From contig CM119263.1 of NCBI GenBank assembly GCA_051294375.1, forward strand, positions 5,206,740-5,270,739: DNA of 64,000 nucleotides, in the 5' to 3' direction. Positions 22,601 through 33,626 of the stretch are shown piece by piece. Positions within the stretch are counted from its first letter, which is position 1. Each line of letters opens with the position of its first letter. Made by a program: the position numbers and the translations under genes. The stretch is from Paraspadella gotoi. Its lineage: Eukaryota > Chaetognatha. Below the pieces are notes generated by a model. That model saw nothing but the letters and a program-made list of their open reading frames with translations, did not search any database and had not been told where the DNA came from.

Positions 22601-23779
22601 GAAACTTGGGAACAGTCTTCTGGAAGGCTATCGACTGTCAAAGAAGCGGAAATGTTTGGGCAGCGAGGTTCGAGGACAGCGACCGGTCTGACCTCTTTAC
22701 TCTCACTTCGAGGAGGTGAAGCACTAGATGTTGGATTTTTTGAGCCCGAAGGTGTTGAAGGCTTCGAAGCCAAAGATTTTGGAGGCTTAGATTCCAATGT
22801 AGGATTCGAGTTCAAAACTGTGGAGTTTATGTTTTCGAATTTTGACTTGGATTTCCTCCGCGACGAGGTTGTTATTGTTGTCGCAGTTTGAGGTCGAGTA
22901 GCCTTCGGTAGGAAAGCCGATGTTGCGGGCGCAACAAATTCGTTAGAAGTTGGTTTTTCCATTTCAGAAGAATGCCTAATACCATGTTAATGAGTTTAAT
23001 TAAGCACCATTGTGGTGGTATATTCACACCGCCTCACATCTACGATCGTTCAGCCAATACCATTGGCTCAAAGGGGGAACACACCATCCCAGGCGTTGTG
23101 TTCCATCCACAGTCCTAATGACTTCCCTCTGTGTTGGCAAAGCGAGACCGTCCTAGGGAAACCGCGCCAGTGACTGGATGCGTCACTGAGGGTCAGAAGC
23201 CCCCAAAGCCAACAGTGAGATGCCCCATCACAATGGGCATCACAATGGGCATCACAGGCAACCCGGCTGTTGCCATACCATGCTATTTTATAAAAATGGT
23301 ACAAGTGTGAAATCTTATTTCAACCACTATTGTCATAGAAAATAATCTTACTCGGTCCGTTCGGTAGCGATCGGAATCCAACCAGTCTTCTTCGTCGTTG
23401 TTGTTGTGATTGATGTCTCCTTCGGCCGTCGCTTGGAGTCTTCGGATCGAACCTCGTCCACGGACAGCGACGCCTTCCGTTTCCGGCGTCGAGACGAAGA
23501 GTCCGCGTTTTGTTTCGAGTTCGAGAATCCGCCGATCTGTTGCGCGGACGCGGTAGGCGCGGCTCCTGCTGCAGCGCAAGTAACGTCGCCTGCCACTGCG
23601 CCTTCATCGCTTCCCGCCAGTCGAATTGATTCGTTTTTTTGGTCGGAGATAGTAAGTTGCTCAGTGTGACGCAGCAGCATTTGTGGAATCGACAATTGGC
23701 GTCCTCGTCTTTGGTCATTGGAGTCGTTTACGGCGGCGGCGTTGCGCCGAGTCGCCGTCCTAGTCACTCGACGGGACAT
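19659..23779 (-). CDS. CCNE: Cyclin E, 10 exons
   Basis: G1/S cyclin that activates CDK2. Exons: 23352-23779, 22508-22975, 22155-22425, 21850-22067, 21459-21582, 21186-21350, 20330-20467, 20153-20247, 19922-20078, 19659-19796; about 733 residues. The cyclin box is unmistakable: [88 protein letters not shown]. The first exon opens [12 protein letters not shown] and contains [13 protein letters not shown], matching the short basic N-terminal motifs of vertebrate cyclins E. It joins exon 2 in frame across a SINE-bearing intron. The region before the box (about 300 residues, Ser/Thr/Pro-rich, low complexity) is much longer than in human (410 aa in total). The intron after exon 5 starts with GC (GCAAGC). 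A second in-frame ATG at 22962 could give a shorter isoform. Confidence 0.9.
19840..19880. repeat. 41-bp dispersed palindrome, copy 1
   Basis: Contains ATCGTCGCAA...TTGCGACGAT arms with inner CGCT/AGCG, a near-perfect 31-nt palindrome. The same 41 bases occur at 40895-40935. It lies in the last cyclin E intron. Confidence 0.8.
23011..23279 (+). mobile_element. SINE-like element, family S3 copy b
   Basis: Full-length S3 with a mutated 5' hairpin (GGTGGTATATTCACACCGCC) and an internal duplication of a 12-base unit around AATGGGCATCAC near 23231-23256. It sits in cyclin E intron 1. Confidence 0.85.
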
Positions 23780-24581
23780 TTCGAATTTTTTACGGCAACT
23801 AGGGTGAATTGATTCCACCGAGACGGGACCGACCCGTGTCAGGAATTGTGGATGGGATTAATACAAGGGGGACAATCGCCTTAAAAAAGGCGATGTTCTC
23901 CCCTCTTAAGTGGAGCTAATTATTGCAGTTTCATTAGTTTTCCTGGGAGAAGTGGGGAACAATAACGTATGTGATTCAAAAACTAAGGACAACAACCAAT
24001 TTTAGTTTAAGCAACAGTTTTTTAACATTTAACACGTATCCCTTTCATATTAATTCTTCTTTCTCAATATTTTCACCAAGCCGTAAATGCAGTGACTGGT
24101 TGCTCAATTACCTTTAAATTTATACATGTAATTCCTGTCTTACAAATAGCTTGTACAGAGTAAATTTAACCTAATTTACCAGGGATATAAGTCATGGTGT
24201 TCTCTTAAAAAATGTAAAGCTTGTTCTAATTTTATCCCGCCTTCTATGCAGACATCCCCGATAATGATGTACAGAAAAAATAGCAGATTTCTAAAATTTT
24301 AATAAAAAAATATAGTAAGCAATGCTTCATGTCAATATTCATTCGCTCTTACATTCACTTTCATTTTTTCATTTTTCCACAGATTCTTGAATCAGATATG
24401 GTTACCAATGGATCAATAATTTATAGAAAACTGGATTTAAATAAGAATTGATAACCAGAATGCCCATACCAACACCGTGATAACAATTGACTTTAATAAT
24501 ATACGTTTTAAGCACTGCGGGAGCAAATGGCATATAATTCTTAAGATATATTTTGGCCATTTTGGAACAATAATTAGTTTT
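23780..24581. other. Spacer between cyclin E and VLCAD
   Basis: AT-rich. No gene or repeat recognised. A short GGCGATTGTCCCCC/GGGGACAATCGCC-like inverted pair lies near 23868-23905. Confidence 0.5.
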
Positions 24582-27139
24582 TCAAACCCCTAAGGGATGT
24601 CCCTGCACGACTCCTTGCGCTTGGACCAAGTTATTAGCGATTTCCGAGAGAGCCTGATTGTTGGCCCGGTTGTTGGCGCTGTCCAACTTGGATAGGTTGT
24701 TTAAGATCCTCTCGTAGGCCAAGTCGCACCATAGATTGGCCATGAGCAGCTCGTGCTTGGCCGAGTCGAGTCCCTGCTCCAACGAGTACGTCGTCCGCGA
24801 GAGGACGCAGACGCTGACGTAGACGTCGATGGCGGCATCGGCGAGGCGGTTGAGCGGCATCTGGTGGTCGATCACCTTCATCCCGTATTTGCGGAGGAGA
24901 AATTCGCATCCGACGCCGAAGTTCTCGATGGCCTTGGATGTTTTCTTGGCGGCGGCGGCGAGGCTTGGGTGGGCGTAGTCCTGAACGGGAGGACCTTGAC
25001 TCACGCCGAAGAGACGAAGGGCGCGTTTGGTGCTCTCTTCGGCCACGACGCCAGGATTGGCCAACGGGTTCTGGATTTTTTTGAGGAGTGCCTTCAGATG
25101 AGGTCCGGCGAACTGGAGGCCCGTGAGCGCGACGAAGAGCCGAAGTATATCGTTGGTGCCTTCGAAGATACGGAAGATGCGAAGGTCGCGGAGGCGCTTC
25201 TCGAGGCCGGCCTCTTGCATGAAGCCCATTCCGCCCATGACCTGAATCGCCTCGTCAGTTACTTTCCACGCGTTTTCGGAGGAAAATATTTTGCTGATGG
25301 CGGCTTCTATCTGATAATCCTCCGCGCCAGCGTCCATGTTGCCTGGAGACGGAAAGTCACGTGACTAAAAGTCACATAAAAGTCGCACGGCCGAACAATG
25401 GGTCAATCACTCAATGTTACCAGCGACGGTGTAAGCGACTGACTCAGTGGCGAAGTGAAGAATCGACATGTGAGCGAGTTTCTCTTGAATCGTCCCGAAA
25501 TGATGGATGTGCTTTCCGAATTGCGTCCGTTGAGAAGCGAAATCCGCCGCCTACCCTTTGCAAATCGAAATACTAATTGACGGAAAGAAATGTAGAGAAA
25601 GTAATACAATTTCTGTCTTTGAGGAGTATAGAGTGATTTTTTCATAACATTCTACATTAACTTGGCGCCGATTAAACGATTTTATTTTTAAACGATTTTG
25701 CCAAAAAAAATTTCTAAAACTATCAATTTCATAAGATGCAATTAAAATGAGAACCAGGAAATTATGCAAAATTAACCTGCGCAATGACGTTCCTCATTGT
25801 GCCCGACAACGCAGCTCCCATCCCGAACCGTCCGTTGTTGAGTATGTGCATGGCGACCTTGAATCCTTTGCCCGGCGCGTCGAGCACGTTTTCCACCGGG
25901 ATGGGCACGTTGTCGAAGTAGATCTCCGACGTGTTGGAGCATTTGATGCCCATCTTCTTGTTGGGACTGCCGGTTGTGACGCCCCCGAAGGCACGCTCCA
26001 CCACGAGGGCCGTGACCTTGTCCTCGGTGGTGCCCGTCTTCTCGTCTTTGACGGGCGTCTTGCAGAAGACGGTGAAGACGTCGGCGATGCCCGCGTTGGA
26101 GATCCAGATTTTGCTCCCGTTGAGGATGTAGTGAGTGCCGGCCTCGTTGATCTCCGCGCGCGAGCGAATCGAGGCCGCGTCGGAGCCGCTCGTCGGTTCC
26201 GTCAAAGCAAAGGCTGCTATTTTGCGACCTGTTGGACGATAACCAATTTTTTTTTTAACTTTAGAAGGCGGCATATATGCTTTTTCGACCGCGCCAGTAG
26301 GGAATGCTATCATTTCTGTCACTAATCACCAATTAGGTACTCACAATGGCTTTATTTGTAATTGTGATTTTCCCACGATATAGTTCTTTAATCATACTTA
26401 TTAATGAATTTTTGTTCTTCTACTTTATTGGCTAATAATAAATATGCTAATTACTTATTCTCATTTTACGAATAAATTAGCATAAGTAATTAATATAATG
26501 TATTTACTAATCTTTTAAATATTTCTTACCCGCCGCAAGATCCGGCAAATATTTCTTCTTCTGATCCTCAGTCCCGAACAACAGAATCCCTTTGTACCCG
26601 ATTGACTGATGAGCTCCGATTACGATGGAGAGTCCGAGATCATTTCCGCCCACGATCTCCCCGAGCCGGGCCGTCACCAACGTGCCCAGCCCCAGCCCTT
26701 CGTACTCTGGAGGGACCTGAAGGCCGAAGGCGCCCTGTTTGGCCAGATCCTCCATAACCTCCGGAGGCACCGTCTCCAGTCGGTCGTTGAGCAAAGGGTC
26801 GTTCACTTCCGCCACCCATTTGTGCAGCGGATCGGTCAACGCCGCCAACTCCGCCTTTTGGTCAGAGGTAAGGCGGGCCGGGTAAGGGAAGACTTGGTCG
26901 CTCTTGAATTCGCCCTTGAAAAGGTTAAAGGCGAAACTAGCCGACTGCTTGGGCGACTTGTCGGCCCGGTCGGGCTTTTTCGCCGACGGGCTCGAGGCCG
27001 CGTCGGTCTGTTGGTGGCGAAATGGCTGGGCGCCGAAAGGAGACGAGGCGACGGCGCCGAGGACGCAAACTCCGGGCGCCGAAGGGTTGGTGGCCGAGGA
27101 GGCCGCGGCGCGGAAGAGGAAGTTAAGTCTCGCGCTCAT
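24582..27139 (-). CDS. ACADVL: Very-long-chain acyl-CoA dehydrogenase, mitochondrial, 4 exons
   Basis: FAD-dependent first step of long-chain fatty-acid beta-oxidation at the mitochondrial inner membrane. Exons 26530-27139, 25777-26228, 25421-25550, 24582-25342 give 650 residues (human 655). The N-terminus ([15 protein letters not shown]...) is Arg/Ser/Ala-rich, a likely transit peptide. Family motifs: [65 protein letters not shown] and [16 protein letters not shown]. The catalytic Glu lies in [14 protein letters not shown]. The roughly 180-residue C-terminal domain after that motif is the extension that separates VLCAD from short/medium-chain enzymes and anchors it to the membrane. The codon at 27148 is TTG, so the ATG at 27139 is chosen. 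Confidence 0.95.
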
Positions 27140-28684
27140 CCTCACCAACTCCGAAGGCGAGCTTCTTCACAAAGGAGGGAGAAAAAAAATCCCGCGGATC
27201 GGCTTTTTCGGCCGAGGAACGGGGATAAAGGAGAAGGGCCTTTCCCGCGACCGAGAGAAGAATCGCCTTTTGGCCGCCAAATCGTTGAGTTAAGCGCGAA
27301 AAAAGGTCACGAGATTTTGTCTTTTGTTTTCTGAAACGAAGATCAATAAACAGAAAAGGAAAAGACGACGGGAGGCGAATCCAAGCGGAGAAAAAAGGAA
27401 CTAGAAACAAAAGATTTGACGAAATCCAAATCGCAACGAGAAAATAAATGGAGGGAAATGAGAGGAGGAAAACCCGCGGTAATAATTTATGCGGCGGGTC
27501 TTTTATTTTAGGATAGAGTTTAGAGTCTAGACATTAACTAAAAAAGATATCAGATATTTTGCCAGCCTCTTGACTTTCGTAAATTTATGTAAATAATGGT
27601 GAAAAGTGGGTAAATTTTATTTAAAACTTCTTTAACTAATTTTAAAATTGTAGCGGTAAGTGAATAGGCGTATTTTGATTAAATCATTTAAAAATAACTC
27701 ATTAATAGTAATTAATCTATGTAACAATTACCGGGATTTCGCAATTTTAGTTTGAAATTTTAATTACATATATGATAAAAATTGTATTCAAGTTTTAAAC
27801 CGTTAACAATCAATCAAATTTCGAAAACCCGCCTTTCAAGAAGCCCCCGAGACCCGCGTCTTTTCTCACCACAAACAAAACAGCAGTTACCCACTTCTCT
27901 TTAACTTTCACAATTATAATTACTTGAGCAATTGTGCGAACCTGATTCTCCACCTTCAATTGTAAAGTTATGACCAAAAAAGTCGTTATTATATTACAAA
28001 TTTTGTCAAATTGTTAGATGCGAAAATATTTAAAGTACGCGGAAAGGATCTTTGAATTTCAAACCAAAACTATTTATATCACCGTTGTATGAAAAGGCAC
28101 GTACAAACGTAAAGTTAAAGTGAATAATTAGTTATTTTGACTACTACATTTCTTGAAAAAGCAAATTAACTGATATTAACGAACGAATGTGAAACCGAAT
28201 AATGCCGATTATAAACTTTTATAACAAACTTACATAACTCACATGCCGATATTCTTCTATCTAATTTTTGATTATTCAAATGTGATATGTATCACAAGAA
28301 AAACAGTAACCAAACCATTCATAACAAAAAGAAATAATACGACCAAAATTCCCTTAACCTATCTATCTTCTATATCTACAATGTGACGAACTTTAGTTTA
28401 TCACAACTGGACAGCTTGAAAATTAGCGACGGAAAAAAAGAAAAAAATGGATTGGAATTTGGATGAAACAATCCAAAGTAAAAATGAGTAGGAAAAAAAA
28501 TGTCAAAAACAAAAATGCTATGTTAACAAAAAAGATAGAATGTGCCCCCCCCAAAAAAAAAGCCCAAAAGTTTCAAAAGATTGGACCTGGGCAAGAAAAC
28601 ATGGGCGAGTTTTTGACGCATCTCTCTAACTCGCCTTGCCAAACTCTCTCCCCTTTATCTCTTTCTAGTCTCGTTTCCTCTCTC

Positions 28685-28715
<31 letters not shown>

Positions 28716-28728
28716 GATTTTTTTCCTC
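27140..28728. other. Spacer between VLCAD and the zinc-finger gene
   Basis: 1.6 kb, mostly AT-rich. Positions 28545-28565 are CCCCCCCC followed by A-runs, and 28670-28717 is a TC-rich simple repeat. The left end should be the VLCAD promoter, the right end the zinc-finger gene 3' UTR. No gene seen. Confidence 0.5.
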
Positions 28729-31700
28729 TCATATTTTGGCGGCCTCTCTCTCTAGCATTTCTTCGAGGGAGATTTTTCTTCTCTTAAACTCGACGAGTCT
28801 GTGTTGATGCATCTCGCCCTTCGCGTGGGCATCGATGAGGCCGGAATTCCTGAGGACGATTTCGCAGACGCGACACTTGACCCGATTTTTGTTGACGGGC
28901 GAGTGAAAGTAGATGAATCCCTCGTGTTCGCCGGGGACGGGGAGGCAGCGACACTCCACCACCTTGTGCCCGTTGCGGCCGCAGTGAAAACAGGTCACGT
29001 TGGGAACAGCCGCCGCTGTCAGGCTTTTAAAAGAGAAAAAATGATTAACTCGACCTCTTTCAGTTCTTCTCCTATTATGGCAATGCAAGTCCTCACCCCG
29101 AGACCCCGTTGGAACAGACGGGACGCGGTTGAGAAGCCAGAGGATTTTTTCCTTTGTTCGATCTTTTGGCGGTGATGACGACTTGAATTGGTTCGGCGGA
29201 GATCGGCGGATCTTCGGCCGAATTCGGCGCCGGCTCCAGCTGTTCGTCCTGCTTAGCGCCGACCTCTTCCGCGGCGTTCTCTCCATTTTCGACGGGAGAT
29301 TCCAAATTCTCCGCGTTATGGGTCTCCACCGTCTCCATCGCCTTCTCAGCCTCTTCTTCGACGTCGTCCTCGACGTCGGCGTCGTTGCAGTCTTCACCCG
29401 ACTTCCAACTCGCTCGTCGACTCTGACCGCGCGCCTTCCCCATCCACGCCGGCCTCTCGATGGTCTTGGGGTTCTTTCGATCGCGAATGGGCGAGTGGGC
29501 GTGGCTGGGGGCGTTTTCGGTGGCGTGGCCTGACGCCTTTTCTCCACCATTTCGCTCTTCCATCAGAATGATGTTTCGAGATCTGCGAAGCGGGTCGTCG
29601 TTATTGTCGTTGTTTTCGTCGTTGTTATCGTTGTTATCGTCGTCGTGATCGTTGGCAAAATGGTTCTGGCCGTTGGAGAGATTATTTCTGTGCCCAAAGA
29701 GCTTGGCCTTGAGAACCAACCTCCTGGAAATATTTCTCACGCCCTGCGCCCTCCTCTCCTTGTTGACCTCTCTACGTCTAATCTTGAATCGCAGATCCTG
29801 GAATCGTTCGTCCTTCCATCGATACTGCTTTCGTTTTTCTCCCTGTGGGTGCAGAAAGTGGCAAAGCGTGCCGTAAGGGCATTTGTTGTACTTTTCCCAA
29901 TGATTGCAGACTTTTTGCTTGTAGAAGGACATGAGACTCGTCTCCAGCGGTTTGGCGAATCGTTCCGCGGAGCCGTGCTCTTGCAGCTTCGGGTGGAGAC
30001 CTTTCTCCAGGACGCAAGAGTCGCCCGAGGAGGACTTGGCGATCCTGGCGGGCGACTGCGAGGCGGTCGTCTTCCTGGCGTCGGTGTTGGAAAGGGAGTC
30101 GGTTCCGTCGTCGCGGATCTGTCCTTCCTCCATCTCTGAATGATCAGAGTCTCCAAGTGTGGTTCCGGTGCCAGAGTCGCGCGGGAAGGGCGGCTCTACT
30201 TCCTCCATGTCGTCCGAATAATCGGATCTCATGCGACTTTTCCCGATCGACGACAAATGAAGATCAGCGATAGATTTTTTGGTGAACAGACCTTTGGCTC
30301 CAGCGTAGACGATCTTCCCGTTGGCGCCGACGGTTTTGATCTCCTGCGACAAGACGCGCTTGTCCGAAGCGGCAGTAGCAGTGTCGGGCGCGTCGGCGCT
30401 CTTCGAAGCCTCCGTCACCAAATCGGGAGGTAATTCTCTGGGCCCGAATTCCATTTCTTCGTCGTCCTCGTCCGAGGATCGAGGTTCCGTCTTGATCGGC
30501 GGACTCTGCCCCATCTCCATCTCGCCGCGTTTTTCTTCTTCAGCCAATTTCTCCATCAAAAGATCATTTAGTCGCCCGTCGCTTCCGCTCTGACGATCGC
30601 CTTCCGATCGCAGTCTTTTTTTGCGCGAGCCGAAATCAACGACGACGCCGTCTTCGAGACGCCGCTTTTCGGCGCCGGACGAGCGCGTTGCGCGATCCTC
30701 GCTCGACGCCTCACGCCGCTTATTTCGCTCTTTCCACTGATTAAACTTTTCGCGGTGCCCGATGGGTGGCCCGTGGCTGGGCGATCTCTCGCGAGAGCCT
30801 CGCTTCTCGAGGCGCTCGTAGGAAGAGTCGCGGCGCCCGACGGTGCGCGAGTCTCGGGCGCCGGATCGATCGCGCGTCGAGTCACCGCGTCGCGAAGAGC
30901 GATTCTCCTTGTCTCCGCAAAGACCTTTTCCCTCTTCGTCTTGAATCATGAGGCGCTCGGCGTGCTTGCGGCCCATCACGTGGGCCTCGTACTGGCTGGA
31001 ACTGTTCAGTCGCATTTTGCAAACGTTGCAAAATGGTTTGACGACAGAACCGCCGTTGACATTGAAGGAAGCTGTGGTCGCGCCTTCCAACGGATTGCGA
31101 ACCGGTTTTTGCGATTGCTCTCCATAAATCTTGCCGAGGTAAGTCTTGGCGGTGGCGGTACCGGCGACGTTGGAAGCGTCCTCAAGCGAGGAAGATGGCG
31201 GCGCCGGAAAGGGGAGGATATTCGGGGTTTTTGGAAAAGCGGCGCCGGCAACGAAGGAGTTGATCTTGGCGCCGTTGTCGATCGATGAAGACTCGGCCGG
31301 CGCGGCGCCGACTTGTTGAAGACTTTGCATATTTTTCGTGCTCATGAGATAATAATTGGCGACGGCGGTGGCGAGAGAGGAGGCGATGGTGGCGATGTCG
31401 GCGCTGCTTAGGACCGGCGCCGCGAGAGAAGGCGCCGCTGGGTGAGTCGGCGTCTCGGATGCTTCGGGCTTATCTTCGAGTCGCTCTGGATCCCCGCTGT
31501 GATCGAAGCGTCGGTCGGAGAGGCGGCGTCGGTCATCGGGAGAACGCCGGTCAGTCTGGCGACGGCTGCCAAGAAGTTGGCGCTCGGTGGAGGCGCGCGA
31601 ACGACGCCGCATTGTACGGCGTCGTCCATCGTCCAACGAACTTCGCGCCGGAAAATTCGAATTTAAAGACGTCAACTTATAATGAAAAATAGAATCGCGT

Positions 31701-33076
31701 TTTCGATGATAGTAAACTTACCTTCTTTTATCCTCGTCGTTTCTCTGCCTCACCGAAGACCGCACGCGCTCTCGCGGGCGGAAGTCCTGGGCCCCGGGAG
31801 ATACGCGATCCCACGACCGCGCCTCCTGCCGCGCGCCGAGACGATCCTTAACGCGCGTGCGATCGCTGCACCGGTCCGAGCTGCGGGCGCGCGGCTGCGG
31901 ACGCCGATCGGGAGACAAACTTCTTCTTGTCTCGTGTCTTGCGGGTGAAGGGCGTCCGCGGCCTGGGAGCGAAATTAGGTAAGCTCTCCTCTCTCTCTCT
32001 CCATTTCTAACATCTAATATCTGTAACTGGTACTCAATTTTTTATATTTTGTCTTGCAAGTTGTTGACTAAACGGATTTTAAATGGGAGTGAAATGAAAG
32101 TTTTAACTGACTCACTATGTTCCTGTATAACAAATTGACAATACTTTACATCATATCAACTGGGGTGCTTGCATTGCAGAAGCTTTTTTTTTCAACCTTT
32201 TATCTCTCCTATTTGATATCTTAATTTTAAACTTGTGAAAAAACTTGAGCCGAATGATTTAATTTCTTTTACATATATTTTGATTGCTCAGAACTCCTAT
32301 GTTTATATTTTTCATCATTTCATTTTTTTCATAAAAAATATTTTGTAAAAGTAAGGTCCTCTTGAAAGGTAAGAATTGTTCTTTTTTAAAATTCGACCAC
32401 GGCATTGATAAGCATATAACTAAGAAAGTGAGCAAGCTGGACTATTGGGAGAAGAAGAATAAAAAACGACAGGAATTTTTTTAGCAGGGTGTAAAATCAG
32501 AAGTCGCTATAACTAACGATTTGGCTACAGTATTTGATCTTTTCATTCCACTCCCATTTGAAATCCGTGTATGTCGTTAAATAATCTTAGAATAATTAAA
32601 ATTTTGAAGGATATCGCCTTACGCTAATTTAAAACAAAATCTTTATATAAGTAAGCAAGCAATGTTTCACTAATTAACTTAATAAGCATGGCAATTTTTA
32701 AGGCTGCGTTTTCTTTCCTTCTTCCCCTCCCCAAAATTACAGTACTCCCCCTACCGCGAGCCATTCCATCCCTCGACGAGGAATCGCTCCGCCCGACTCT
32801 CGGGCTTCGAGCCAGAGACTCGTTACTGATTCGCCGCAGCCTTTCTTTGAGGGAAACAGCAGCTGCAGCTGCAGCGGCAGCTGCGGCGTTCGACCCGAAA
32901 CGGGAGGACGACGACAACGACGACGATCCGCGGGCGAAACGAGAAGAGGCTTTTTGGCGCGAGTCAAGGCGGACGACGCGCTCTTCCGCTGGCGGCGACG
33001 AGGAACGCCGATTGAGGCTGCCCCTCAGCTCGGGACGATCGAAGATACTCTTGACGATCTGCTTTGGATGAGGCAT
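28729..33076 (-). CDS. Large RS-rich protein with U1-like, CCCH and CCHC zinc fingers (unknown)
   Basis: Predicted exons 32755-33076 (the donor could be 32746), 31722-31962, 29097-31640 and 28729-29023 keep one frame for about 1,133 residues. Zinc-binding motifs in order: a U1/matrin-type C2H2 (FCNVCKMRLNSSSQYEAHV, then MGRKHAERL); a perfect C-x8-C-x5-C-x3-H finger (VCNHWEKYNKCPYGTLCHFLHP region); a CCHC-like knuckle (TCFHCGRNGHKVVEC); and a second U1-like C2H2 at the end (VKCRVCEIVLRNSGLIDAH, then KGEMHQHRL). The N-terminal third is Arg/Ser-rich, and exon 1 encodes a run of about ten Ala. Long Asp/Asn/Glu-rich tracts lie between the CCCH and CCHC parts. U1-like and CCCH fingers bind RNA and RS tracts mark splicing factors, so a nuclear RNA-binding role is likely. 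I know no family with this finger order. The 5' exons are the least certain part. Confidence 0.7.
32072..32569. mobile_element. MITE-like inverted-repeat element, family E copy 2
   Basis: Bounded by ACGGATTTTAAATGGGAGTG on the left and CACTCCCATTTGAAATCCGT on the right, a 20-bp imperfect inverted repeat. Interior matches E copy 1 (1739-2120) in reverse complement. It lies in the first intron of the zinc-finger gene. Confidence 0.75.
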
Positions 33077-33626
33077 GATCGTGACAAGGCCGAATGGAGT
33101 CGAGTAAAGAGGAAACGAGATTTGAGGGATTTTTTTTCTCAGCTGACTAGCTATTTTTTCATTATTTTGTTTTCAATTTAATTTTTGACTGGAGAGATTT
33201 GATATCCGAATTTAAACTGGGAAAACTTTGAAAGTAAGGAACGATAAAAAAAGTACTGGCACGTAGAAATAGCTTGTAAGATTTTGACTAGTTTCAACAC
33301 AGAACTATATAACTAGACAATTTTTTTACCAACTAATTTTACTGATGATTTAATTCTAAACAAATAGAAACATTATTATTCTTAGTTTATCCTATTTTAA
33401 TTAATAAAATCACGACGTAAAGCTTTATGAGAAAGTGAAATCAAAATACTTGTTCTAAACGAAACAAAACTCCGAAAAAAAATTACCGAAGCCAATATTG
33501 TTAAAATACATAATAAATACGAAAAATACGTGAAGAAAGATAATCAAGGTTCGATCTTTTATAATTCATCTATCCCGCCGAAAAGTTTAGAAGACGCTCA
33601 ATGTTCACAAACATCTTCAAGTTCCT
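33077..33626. other. Spacer between the zinc-finger gene and OPA1
   Basis: AT-rich. No gene or repeat recognised. Should contain the OPA1 3' UTR and the zinc-finger gene promoter. Confidence 0.5.

Noticed and set aside
23283-23720. Separate small basic-protein gene upstream of cyclin E
   Set aside because: Its motifs (MSRR..., [13 protein letters not shown]) match cyclin E N-termini and it splices in frame to the next exon, so it was merged into cyclin E.
26609-27334. 241-codon plus-strand frame over VLCAD exon 1
   Set aside because: Antisense shadow of the GC-rich VLCAD exon; Arg/Gly-rich with no recognisable domain.
32688-33071. Plus-strand frame encoding a poly-Ala run
   Set aside because: The CAG/CTG-type repeat reads as Ala on both strands. 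The minus-strand frame starts with ATG and joins in frame to the next RS-rich exon, so it is preferred.
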